From Betaproteobacteria bacterium (GTDB taxonomy: Bacteria; Pseudomonadota; Gammaproteobacteria; Burkholderiales; Burkholderiaceae), in NCBI GenBank assembly GCA_015654605.1, contig JAATGO010000140.1, forward strand, positions 1 to 14,948: a stretch of 14,948 bases of DNA. The letters are read 5' to 3'. Of this stretch, positions 8,535-14,948 are shown piece after piece (position 1 is the stretch's first letter; the number at the start of each line of letters is the position of its first letter). Both the position numbers and the translations under genes were made by a program. Under the pieces are notes generated by a model. That model made no database searches. It was not told where the DNA came from and worked only from the letters and a program-made list of their open reading frames with translations.

Positions 8535-8628
8535 AAGACTGTTTTCTCTATTCAAAGTTGGTTTTTGTTCGAAATTTCACGAGTTTATAACTGATCCACT
8601 TAGAATTGAAAAATGGACTGTAGGAGGA

Positions 8629-8690
8629 AAGTATTGACTGCGCCACAATCGTTATACTTTGCTACCTTAATTGGCCTTTTTTCAATACTT
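8629..8690. repeat. 9-bp inverted repeat downstream of the glycosyltransferase gene
   Basis: AAGTATTGA at 8629-8637 and TCAATACTT at 8682-8690 are perfect inverted copies with a 44-base interior, the right arm ending in the stop codon region of the glycosyltransferase gene. A further ATACTTT at 8654-8660 can also pair with AAAGTAT at 8628-8634. There is no GC-rich stem with a T-run, so it is not a clear intrinsic terminator. Small mobile-element ends or an operator are possible. Confidence 0.4.
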
Positions 8691-10729
8691 CAGAATGAAT
8701 CAGCCCAAGGCTTCAGTACGTTAGGTGTCGCACTTAACGCGAAGTCAGGCTGCAAATAGTTTAGATTGGGGTTGTAAAACGGGTCATTCTGCATCACATG
8801 GGCCCAACGTTTGCGCATATAGCGCACTTCCTTTTTTGCCCGTCGTAATTGTGCTCGAGTCTCATCCTTGCCCCGTGTTATAGACTCATGGTGGTACAGT
8901 AGTGCATGCGGCGTCCATACCACCCGTAATCCCATTTGACGAACATTCAGGCAATAATCCACATCATTGAACGCCACGGTTAGGTTCGCCTCGTTCAGAC
9001 CACCCAATGATTGGTACACCGCCTTTTTGGTCAATAGACAAGCGGCCGTCACGGACGACAAGTCCTGCGCGACCAAGGCCCGGCCGTTATAGCCCGGCTC
9101 ATCGGCACCAATGCCACTGTGCAAGTGGTTGGCGCACCCCCCCGGCCCCACCGTATCGCCAGCGTGCTGCACCGTGCCATTATCAAACAGCAGCTTGGCG
9201 CCCACTGCCCCCACATCATTGCGCAGCAGCAGGCCAGCCATTTCGTCCAGCCAATCAGGCGAGATGACTTCCGTATCGTTGTTGAGCAGGCAAACCAGTT
9301 CTCCTTTGGCTTCTCGCACGGCCATGTTGTTGATCTTGGAGTAGTTGAAGGGCCGGTCGAATGGTAGCACCCGCACGTTAGGCAACTTGCTCAGGGTTTG
9401 CAAGTACTCCAGGGTGGCTGGATCACGGCTTTGGTTGTCCACCACCAAGATCTCGAAAACCTGGTACTGCGTCTTCTCCAACACGCTGCTGACACACCGC
9501 TGCAGATGATCCAGCTCATCCCGCGTGGGAATGATGATGCTTACCATCGGCGCCGGTTGGGCAACGGGGTAATGCACACGACAGGTATCCCGACTAGTAG
9601 CCACGACCGTGGCGGGAATGCGCAACTGACGAAGGTATTGCGCTACAACATGGGATGTATCGTCGGCATGCACGGGCTCTGGCGGCAAATGCAACAGGGG
9701 CGCAGGCGTATGGACAACCGGGGTATCACCGGCCGTCAAAGACAGCAACATCCCATGCAAGGTGTCAATATGGCTATCGGCCACGGGCACGACATGCAGG
9801 CAAGCCGCATGCTGGCTGTTCCAGGCAAAGGTCTCGCCTATGTAGTTGGTCGACCGCAACAACTCGGGTGACCAGTCCGGCTTGAAAATGGGAACGTGCA
9901 AGTCGCCTTTAGGGCTGACACTATCGTGGTCGGTGTAGATGACGCTTGCGTTCGGGCGACGCAGCGCGGAATCGGCCAGGCAGTAGAGCGCCTGCTCGGC
10001 CAGTTGCGTACCGGCTCGCAGCACCATGCACCACCTGTCCTGGCCGGTCGCCTGCCGGGCTGCCCAGGCACAGGACCAACGGTCTGCCGGCAACTCCACT
10101 ACATCAAAATGAGAGTAGATCTGCGTGGCCAGGCTCTCGCGAGTTGCCTGGAGAGCGGCCTCGCCACTAGCCTGGGTCAGGATAGTGATGTGAAACCGCG
10201 GCGGCGTTTTCCAGCGAGCCAGGCGGCGGGCCATGACCCTTCGATCGTGATCGGAAATCGAATAGAACTCTTTATGCCATTCGTGGTAGTCACTGCGGCG
10301 CAAGGCCGTCCGAAAACGAACGGCTGCGTCATACGCCTTGTCCAGATTGGTTAATAGCGTCTTGACCGTAAGTCCCACCCTGCCGCGTCGCTTGGCGGGA
10401 TGCTTGACTATAGATCGCGTCACGCGATAGATCTGCCGAAGTCGATATTCCGCTGCGCGCAATGGCCGACAAGAAAGCTGCTCGACCTTGCCCTGGAGCA
10501 TCTGTTCAGCCAGGCGCATCGAACGTACAAACCCGGGAACCTTCACCAGCTCAAGCACCAAGCCTTTGCGAGTCACCAGGACAGGCATGGCATGGGTCTC
10601 GCCAGTGTTCAGTTCCAGGATGAGGTCGACCACATGGGCCTTGGCGTGCCCCGTCACCTCGCCGCGCACCAAGTAGGCATGGTGTCGCGTGGCAGCCTTG
10701 GACGCCATCCAGGACTCGGACACCAACAT
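8690..10729 (-). CDS. Two-domain family-2 glycosyltransferase with degenerate first domain
   Basis: This 679-residue cytoplasmic protein most likely transfers sugar onto the nascent capsule chain. Residues 1-175 are an accessory region, ending in EWHKEFYSISDHDRR, the element that normally precedes the first GT domain. Residues about 178-350 are a GT-A-like domain (YTDHDS, FKPDWSPELLRSTNYIGE kept), but the metal site is replaced by MVLRAG at 236-240 and the PVYN element is lost. Residues about 395-655 are a complete GT-A domain with SIIIPTRD, the NND site at 483-485, FNDVDYC and YHHESITRG, closely related to the second domain of the protein at 194-2635. ATG 10729 is chosen because it overlaps the kpsC TGA by one base (TGATG) and follows GAGAGG. 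The frame is open 384 bases further upstream inside kpsC, which is not coding. Translational coupling to kpsC suggests early action on the Kdo-primed acceptor (inference). Confidence 0.9.
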   Translation of the reverse strand: MLVSESWMASKAATRHHAYLVRGEVTGHAKAHVVDLILELNTGETHAMPVLVTRKGLVLELVKVPGFVRSMRLAEQMLQGKVEQLSCRPLRAAEYRLRQIYRVTRSIVKHPAKRRGRVGLTVKTLLTNLDKAYDAAVRFRTALRRSDYHEWHKEFYSISDHDRRVMARRLARWKTPPRFHITILTQASGEAALQATRESLATQIYSHFDVVELPADRWSCAWAARQATGQDRWCMVLRAGTQLAEQALYCLADSALRRPNASVIYTDHDSVSPKGDLHVPIFKPDWSPELLRSTNYIGETFAWNSQHAACLHVVPVADSHIDTLHGMLLSLTAGDTPVVHTPAPLLHLPPEPVHADDTSHVVAQYLRQLRIPATVVATSRDTCRVHYPVAQPAPMVSIIIPTRDELDHLQRCVSSVLEKTQYQVFEILVVDNQSRDPATLEYLQTLSKLPNVRVLPFDRPFNYSKINNMAVREAKGELVCLLNNDTEVISPDWLDEMAGLLLRNDVGAVGAKLLFDNGTVQHAGDTVGPGGCANHLHSGIGADEPGYNGRALVAQDLSSVTAACLLTKKAVYQSLGGLNEANLTVAFNDVDYCLNVRQMGLRVVWTPHALLYHHESITRGKDETRAQLRRAKKEVRYMRKRWAHVMQNDPFYNPNLNYLQPDFALSATPNVLKPWADSF

Positions 10730-12783
10730 CACGTCCTCTCCCTGAACAACCTGGCCAACCAATGCCGCCAGCGCGGCACACCGGGCTTGGCACGCCATTC
10801 GATCAATTCGCGCAGCACACGCTCCGGCGTGGTGAACTGCCCGGTCACCCGGCTCACATAAGTGGGATACAAAATCAACGCGCCCGCCACCAGTTCGTCC
10901 AGGTCCAGCACGCGGGTGCGCCGGCGGCGCAACGATTGGCTTAGATCCGTGTCGTGTGTGAGGCCCCAGCCTGCGTAGAACGGCTGGCCGTAGGTCACCA
11001 CCGGCACCTTGCGCAGCAAGGCTTCGAAGCCCGTCAATGAGGTCAGCACATGCACTTCGTCGACGATGTCCAGTAAGTGTTGTATGGGCACCTGGCCCAC
11101 GATCTCGTCGCACCAGGCGGCGGCCCGCTCCTCATCCTGCCCTGCCCTGCGCAGGCCGGACACGACATCGGGGTGCGGCTTATAGAAGATATAGGCGTCG
11201 GGGTTGTCTTCGCGCACGGCGCGCAGCAAACCCATATTGCTGCGGATGTTGGAGGCGCCGAATTGGACGGAGGCATCATCCTCCACCTGCCCCGGCACCA
11301 GGATCACGTGCTGGCCGTTGGGTCGCGGCAAGCCGCGCGGCCCAGGCAGATTGTATTTGGTCAGGCCCGCGGCGCAGATGGCATGGCGCAGCAGGGTGGC
11401 GCGGGCGATCAGCTCGGCGGAAAATTCCGTGTGCAGCAGCAGCTCTTCCAACCGCGAAGGCCGCGTAGCGTCGTAGTAGATGCCCAGTTCGTCCTGCACC
11501 CAGGACAAGGGGCGCGTGCGGTCTGCGCCCAGCCCTACCGAGCGCAGAAAGCCGTCGCTGATACGCACGATGGGCTTTCTGCCCAGACTAGCGTCTTGCG
11601 TATTGCCCCAGACAGCCACGGCATGATTGTTCGTAACGCGCGCGCGCCGCTGAAAGGACACGCCGCTGCCCTGGAAGAAGGCGCGCGCGTGGCGCTTTTT
11701 CCAGCCGGTAAAGCCCACGGCGTCGACTTGCGTGTCGAAGCGCTGGCGCATGCGGCGTTGCAGGGCCAGCCAGGCCAGCAGGGTTTCCACCTCGCAACGC
11801 TTGCCTGTCTCGGGGTCGACATAGCGGCTGTAGTCGATCAGGGTGGCGTGCACCAGTTGTTCCAGGGGCACCGGACCGCGCCGTAGCGGCATGGGCATGT
11901 CGTCTTTCGTCAGCCCCCAGCCCGCGTAAAACGGCATGCCGAACACGCGCACCGGCACGCCCCACAGCAGGGCCTCGAAGCCCAGCTGCGAGGTCACCGT
12001 ATACACCTGTTGCACGCGGAACAGCAGGCTGGCCGGATGCACGTCGGCATCCAGCACCTTGACGCGTGGCATGGCACGCGCGGCGGCCAGGTCGAAATGG
12101 CCTTGCTTGCGGCCGGCCACCACGTCGGGGGACGTCTTGAGCAAGATGGTGCTGCCGGGGTGCTCGTCCAGGGCGGATTTGAGCATGCGGGCAAAGCTGC
12201 GCTCGTCCGCCTGGCCGCCGCTTATCGACGCGTCGCCGCGCGTCTGGTCGACGACCAGCACGCATTGTTCCGGCAAGGACTGGTACAGGTCGCGGCTGTG
12301 GTTGTATTGGTAGACCTGGCCGTCGCACCAGGCGCGTATCAAGGCCTGTGCACGTTCGGTCCGCCTGGAAATCAACGGCCGCTTGATCAATGCCTCCAGG
12401 CGCGAGGGCTGGGCGGCGTCCAGGTACAGGCCCAGATCGTCCAGCACGATGGAGAGCGGCGGGCTGTCCTGCCCCAGGCCGACGGAGCGCAGGAAACCGT
12501 CTTCGATGTGATAGACGCCCAGGCCGTGCTTTTTGGCATAGCGCTGCGCGCGTTGCGCACTGGGCCGCAAGCCCCAGGCCAGCACGCTGCCTTGCCCGTC
12601 CAAGCCCTTGGGGCGGTATTGCAGGGCGAAGTCGTTCAGCAGCGCGGCCAGCGTGCTAATGCGCTGGATGCCGGGCGCGCAGGTATAAAGCCGCGGCCGG
12701 CCCAGCTCTGCTGCGTAATGAGCTGAGGCATGGGCTTGCGTGGCGGAATCATGTCGGCGGGTGGGTAGGTCAGTCGAAGACAT
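10729..12783 (-). CDS. kpsC: KpsC, two-domain capsule Kdo transferase
   Basis: KpsC extends the poly-Kdo linker on lysophosphatidylglycerol that primes group 2 capsules; the two halves of the family are described as beta-Kdo transferases of the GT99 and GT107 families. The protein, about 684 residues, shows the internal duplication directly. HIEDGFLRSVGLGQD and RISDGFLRSVGLGAD mark the two halves, as do YLDAAQPSRLEAL with YYDATRPSRLEEL, and FYAGWGLTKDD with FYAGWGLTHD. The second half also has VILVPGQVEDDASV and YKPHPDV. Length agrees with E. coli KpsC (about 675). ATG 12783 overlaps the rmlC end by 14 bases; longer starts (ATG 12813, 12837) sit deeper inside rmlC. The gene is coupled downstream to the glycosyltransferase. 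No kpsS is seen in the window, though KpsS normally supplies the first Kdo. Confidence 0.95.
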   Translation of the reverse strand: MSSTDLPTRRHDSATQAHASAHYAAELGRPRLYTCAPGIQRISTLAALLNDFALQYRPKGLDGQGSVLAWGLRPSAQRAQRYAKKHGLGVYHIEDGFLRSVGLGQDSPPLSIVLDDLGLYLDAAQPSRLEALIKRPLISRRTERAQALIRAWCDGQVYQYNHSRDLYQSLPEQCVLVVDQTRGDASISGGQADERSFARMLKSALDEHPGSTILLKTSPDVVAGRKQGHFDLAAARAMPRVKVLDADVHPASLLFRVQQVYTVTSQLGFEALLWGVPVRVFGMPFYAGWGLTKDDMPMPLRRGPVPLEQLVHATLIDYSRYVDPETGKRCEVETLLAWLALQRRMRQRFDTQVDAVGFTGWKKRHARAFFQGSGVSFQRRARVTNNHAVAVWGNTQDASLGRKPIVRISDGFLRSVGLGADRTRPLSWVQDELGIYYDATRPSRLEELLLHTEFSAELIARATLLRHAICAAGLTKYNLPGPRGLPRPNGQHVILVPGQVEDDASVQFGASNIRSNMGLLRAVREDNPDAYIFYKPHPDVVSGLRRAGQDEERAAAWCDEIVGQVPIQHLLDIVDEVHVLTSLTGFEALLRKVPVVTYGQPFYAGWGLTHDTDLSQSLRRRRTRVLDLDELVAGALILYPTYVSRVTGQFTTPERVLRELIEWRAKPGVPRWRHWLARLFRERT

Positions 12784-13318
12784 CGGCCTGAGCGAAGGGA
12801 CAGGCCTGGGCATCTTTTTCAGACAACAGAGGTTCAATGCCCGGCGGCCAATCGATGTTCAGTTGCGGGTCGCTCCACAGGATCGAGCGTTCCAGCTCCT
12901 TGGACCAATAATCGGTGGTCTTGTAGAGAAAGTCGGCGCTTTCCGACACAACCATGAAGGCATGGGCAAAGCCTTCGGGTATCCAGAACTGCCGCTTGTT
13001 CTCTTCCGAGAGCAGCACGCCCACCCATGTGCCGAAGGTGGGCGAACTGCGGCGGATGTCCACCGCCACGTCATACACCTCGCCGCGCACCACGCGCACC
13101 AGCTTGCCCTGCGGGTGCGGCGGCATCTGGTAATGCAGGCCGCGCAGCACGCCGCGCGACGAGCGGGAATGGTTGTCCTGCACAAAATCGACTTTGCGGC
13201 CGATGGCCTCGTCAAAGCGCTTTTGGTTGAAACTTTCGTAGAAAAAGCCGCGTGCGTCGCCGAAGACGGAGGGTTCGAGGATCTTGACGTCGGCTATGGC
13301 GGTGTCGACGACCTTCAC
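12770..13318 (-). CDS. rmlC: dTDP-4-dehydrorhamnose 3,5-epimerase RmlC/RfbC
   Basis: This enzyme epimerises dTDP-4-dehydro-6-deoxy-D-glucose at C3 and C5, the third step to dTDP-L-rhamnose, in the cytoplasm as a cupin dimer. The 182-residue length is typical. Diagnostic stretches are [34 protein letters not shown] with the catalytic His, [21 protein letters not shown] and YKTTDYW with the active-site Tyr. The start is GTG at 13318, overlapping the rmlA TGA by four bases (GTGA). It overlaps kpsC by 14 bases, so the three genes form one coupled unit. Identification is secure. Confidence 0.97.
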   Translation of the reverse strand: MKVVDTAIADVKILEPSVFGDARGFFYESFNQKRFDEAIGRKVDFVQDNHSRSSRGVLRGLHYQMPPHPQGKLVRVVRGEVYDVAVDIRRSSPTFGTWVGVLLSEENKRQFWIPEGFAHAFMVVSESADFLYKTTDYWSKELERSILWSDPQLNIDWPPGIEPLLSEKDAQACPFAQADVFD

Positions 13319-14199
13319 ACCCGCACCTCGGCCAGGATGTTTTTCAGGTACTTGCCGTAGCCGTTTTTCTTCATGGGGTCTGCCAGTTTATCCAGTTGGA
13401 TGGCGTCAATGTAGCCCAGGCGATAGGCGATTTCTTCGGGGCAGGCCACTTTCAGGCCCTGGCGCGCCTCGATGGTGGCGATGAACTGGCCGGCCTCCAT
13501 CATGGAGTCGTGCGTGCCGGTGTCCAGCCACGCATAGCCGCGGCCCATGGTCACCACGTCCAGCAGGCTCTTCTCCATGTAGATCTGGTTGAGGTCGGTG
13601 ATTTCCAGCTCGCCGCGCGGCGAAGGCTTGATGGACTTGGCATAGTCCACCACGCGGGCATCGTAGAAATACAGGCCGGTGACGGCGTAGTTCGAACGCG
13701 GGGCGGTGGGCTTTTCTTCGATGCTCAGCGCGCGGCCGTATTTATCGAACTCCACCACGCCGTAGCGTTCGGGGTCGTGCACGTGATAGGCGAACACGGT
13801 GGCGCCTGCCTCGCGCTTGCCGGCCTGTTCCAGCAGGTTGGCGATGTCGTGGCCGTAGAAGATGTTGTCGCCCAGGATCAGGGCCGAAGGCGCGCCGTCG
13901 AGGAAGCGCTCGCCGATCAGAAAGGCTTGCGCCAGGCCGTCGGGGCTGTCTTGCACGGCATACTGCAGGTTGATGCCCCACTCGCTGCCGTCGCCCAGCA
14001 GTTGCTGGAAGCGCGGGGTGTCCTGCGGGGTGGAGATGATGAGGATGTCTTGCAGGCCCGCCAGCATCAGCACGCTGAGCGGGTAGTAGATCATGGGCTT
14101 GTCGTAGACGGGCAACAATTGCTTGGACATGGCCAAAGTTGCAGGATACAGCCGAGTACCCGAACCGCCAGCCAGGATGATTCCTTTGCGCTTTTTCAC
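13315..14199 (-). CDS. rmlA: Glucose-1-phosphate thymidylyltransferase RmlA/RfbA
   Basis: RmlA makes dTDP-glucose from dTTP and glucose-1-phosphate, the first step of dTDP-L-rhamnose synthesis. The nucleotide-binding signature [14 protein letters not shown] is at residues 6-18, followed by [38 protein letters not shown] and [21 protein letters not shown] chose GTG 14199 because a GGAG ribosome site sits 7 bases before it and the resulting length, 294 residues, matches the family. ATG 14223 and TTG 14226 give slightly longer products with poorer ribosome sites. It is first in the rmlA-rmlC-kpsC-glycosyltransferase unit. rmlB and rmlD are not in the window. Confidence 0.97.
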   Translation of the reverse strand: MKKRKGIILAGGSGTRLYPATLAMSKQLLPVYDKPMIYYPLSVLMLAGLQDILIISTPQDTPRFQQLLGDGSEWGINLQYAVQDSPDGLAQAFLIGERFLDGAPSALILGDNIFYGHDIANLLEQAGKREAGATVFAYHVHDPERYGVVEFDKYGRALSIEEKPTAPRSNYAVTGLYFYDARVVDYAKSIKPSPRGELEITDLNQIYMEKSLLDVVTMGRGYAWLDTGTHDSMMEAGQFIATIEARQGLKVACPEEIAYRLGYIDAIQLDKLADPMKKNGYGKYLKNILAEVRV

Positions 14200-14431
14200 T
14201 TGCAGGCTCCGTGCGTCAAACATCAAACGTGCTCGATGGGGGTAGCCTAGCCAAACCGGCTTGAAAGTTCCGGTCGAGTCTTTCTTTCACTTGTTACCAA
14301 GAATGTCAATAAAACAAAAGGAAGGTTGAAGCTTAAACGTTCGTAAAGCCATGAAAATTTGAGGATCCGGTAACAACTGCCTCCACAAAATGGATAAGCT
14401 TTGGCCTACCCAGTTTTGGCTAGAAGCTTGC
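14200..14431. promoter_or_regulatory. Divergent intergenic region, candidate promoters for rmlA operon and the rightward gene
   Basis: About 230 AT-richer bases separate divergent genes. On the minus strand a perfect TTGACA lies at 14304-14309, but the hexamer 17 bases on (AAGAAA) is a poor -10, so the promoter call is tentative. A dyad ACCGG-N10-CCGGT spans 14255-14274, near the rmlA start. CTAGCCAAA at 14247-14255 and TTTGGCTAG at 14415-14423 form a wide 9-bp inverted repeat. AAGCTT occurs three times in the right-hand part. Confidence 0.35.
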
Positions 14432-14948
14432 ATGTTTCGCTTACTCTTCCGACAGGCCGCACCTGAAAGCGCTCACCTGAGCCATCCCCGTCCTGCACCG
14501 CAGCAATGGCTGGTGCTGCAGCAAGGGGCCAATCCGTCCACGGATTACTACGTGCGCCCGCACTTGGAAGCCACGGGTTTACCCATTAGCTACAAAAATC
14601 TGGACGCTATCCCCGATGTGCAAGCGCACATTTTGCCGGGGACTGGCGTTGTTATCGTTCGTTACCTAAATGTCCAATGGGCCCGGGCATTGCGCGCGCA
14701 ACGATTGCATTTGAGCCGCGTGGCCTACTTCATGGACGACGAGCTGCTCAGGCCGACGACCTGGGCGGGACTGCCCAAGCCTTATGCCAAGAAATTGCGG
14801 GCCTATTGCCTGGCCCGCGCGGGAGATATCCGCGGGCTGGCCACCGACTACTGGTTTTCCACCCGGGCGCTGCAGCGCAGCCATGGCCACCTGCCCTCCG
14901 AGGTGCTGCCGCCCCGCCCCCTGGCGCAAGACCGCGCCGCGCCGCGCA
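14432..14948 (+). CDS. Partial uncharacterised protein, possible capsule glycosyltransferase N-terminus
   Basis: A plus-strand gene divergent from rmlA is open from its start to the right edge (172 codons visible). Its codon use is GC-biased and its amino-acid composition protein-like. ATG 14432 has a weak AGAAG five bases upstream. ATG 14390, in the same frame, gives 14 more residues but has no ribosome site. Visible features are NPSTDYYVRPHLEATG (about 34-49), a hydrophobic beta strand TGVVIVRYLN (about 71-80) followed by WARALRAQR, and YFMDDELL at 99-106. FSTRALQR and EVLPPRPL come later. This reads like the first Rossmann half of a GT-B glycosyltransferase of polysaccharide loci, but no catalytic motif is visible and I cannot name the family. 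It is not KpsS by sequence pattern. Confidence 0.75.
   Translation, partial: MFRLLFRQAAPESAHLSHPRPAPQQWLVLQQGANPSTDYYVRPHLEATGLPISYKNLDAIPDVQAHILPGTGVVIVRYLNVQWARALRAQRLHLSRVAYFMDDELLRPTTWAGLPKPYAKKLRAYCLARAGDIRGLATDYWFSTRALQRSHGHLPSEVLPPRPLAQDRAAPR

Larger units (their letters stand above)
8369..8689. other. Intergenic region between glycosyltransferase and kpsE, with possible gene remnants
   Basis: This stretch of about 320 AT-rich bases lies where composition changes from the GC-rich rml-kpsC block to the AT-rich export and glycosyltransferase block. It holds no gene I can identify with confidence. It does contain a 39-codon minus-strand reading frame (8418-8534), a plus-strand TTG frame with a good ribosome site (8634 onward), a 9-bp inverted repeat (8629-8637 with 8682-8690) and a JUMPstart-like string at 8396-8410. 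The kpsE promoter should lie here, but no convincing -35/-10 pair was found. Confidence 0.6.

Noticed and set aside
8634..8658. Rightward promoter TTGACT with TATACT
   Set aside because: The two hexamers are separated by only 13 bases, too close for a sigma-70 promoter.
10730..11113. Extension of the glycosyltransferase frame 128 codons upstream
   Set aside because: The extension lies wholly inside kpsC, has a compositional pattern of an overlapping frame, and a coupled TGATG start with GAGAGG is present at 10729.
8953..14250. Many long plus-strand open frames in the right half (for example 11077-11886, 12010-12726, 13396-14250)
   Set aside because: They are antisense to securely identified GC-rich genes (glycosyltransferase, kpsC, rmlC, rmlA), where stop codons are rare by composition. 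Their products show no recognisable domain.
14432..14948. Identity of the right-edge gene as kpsS
   Set aside because: The visible 172 residues do not show the KpsS opening pattern as I remember it (LLLQGPMGPFF) or other shared stretches.
1..14948. CRISPR array, tRNA, rRNA, transposase or phage genes
   Set aside because: No regularly spaced direct repeats, cloverleaf-like sequence or transposase motifs were seen on either strand.

Overview
The window is part of a capsular polysaccharide locus of the ABC-transporter-dependent (group 2, kps/ctr/bex) type, from a Gram-negative proteobacterium. The right half is GC-rich with a GC-biased codon choice. Together with the kps export genes, a long-form KpsC and rmlA-rmlC, this suggests a betaproteobacterium, perhaps of the Alcaligenaceae (Bordetella/Achromobacter-like). 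The host assignment is inference; no rRNA or housekeeping gene is present to fix it. All recognised genes are on the minus strand except a divergent, truncated gene at the right edge.

Read in the direction of transcription (right to left), the GC-rich block (about 14200 to 8690) starts with rmlA (glucose-1-phosphate thymidylyltransferase) and rmlC (dTDP-4-dehydrorhamnose 3,5-epimerase). These are followed by kpsC (two-domain Kdo transferase for the lipid-linked Kdo primer) and a two-domain family-2 glycosyltransferase whose first domain looks degenerate. The four genes overlap end to start by 1 to 14 bases, so they form one translationally coupled unit. About 320 bases of AT-rich DNA with possible gene remnants and a 9-bp inverted repeat follow (8369-8689).

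The next block (8368 to 4609) encodes the export machine. It has the KpsE/CtrB/BexC inner-membrane co-polymerase, a CtrA/BexD-like outer-membrane export lipoprotein that is frameshifted near its 3' end, the KpsM permease and the KpsT ATPase. The last block (4561 to the left edge) is strikingly AT-rich and serotype-region-like. It holds a GT92/GT2-like glycosyltransferase with a C-terminal beta-sandwich module, a coiled-coil protein with two WY-type repeats, a large tandem-domain family-2 glycosyltransferase, and the start of another gene with a beta-sandwich-like N-terminus.

The inferred pathway is as follows. KpsC builds the Kdo primer, RmlA/RmlC feed dTDP-L-rhamnose synthesis (rmlB, rmlD and kpsS are not visible here), the glycosyltransferases assemble the repeat, and KpsMT-KpsE plus the export lipoprotein carry it out. 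The most consequential anomaly is the frameshift in the export lipoprotein. If real, it removes the C-terminal 63 residues, including the terminal helix, and should abolish or impair capsule export. I see no CRISPR array, tRNA, rRNA, insertion sequence or phage gene.
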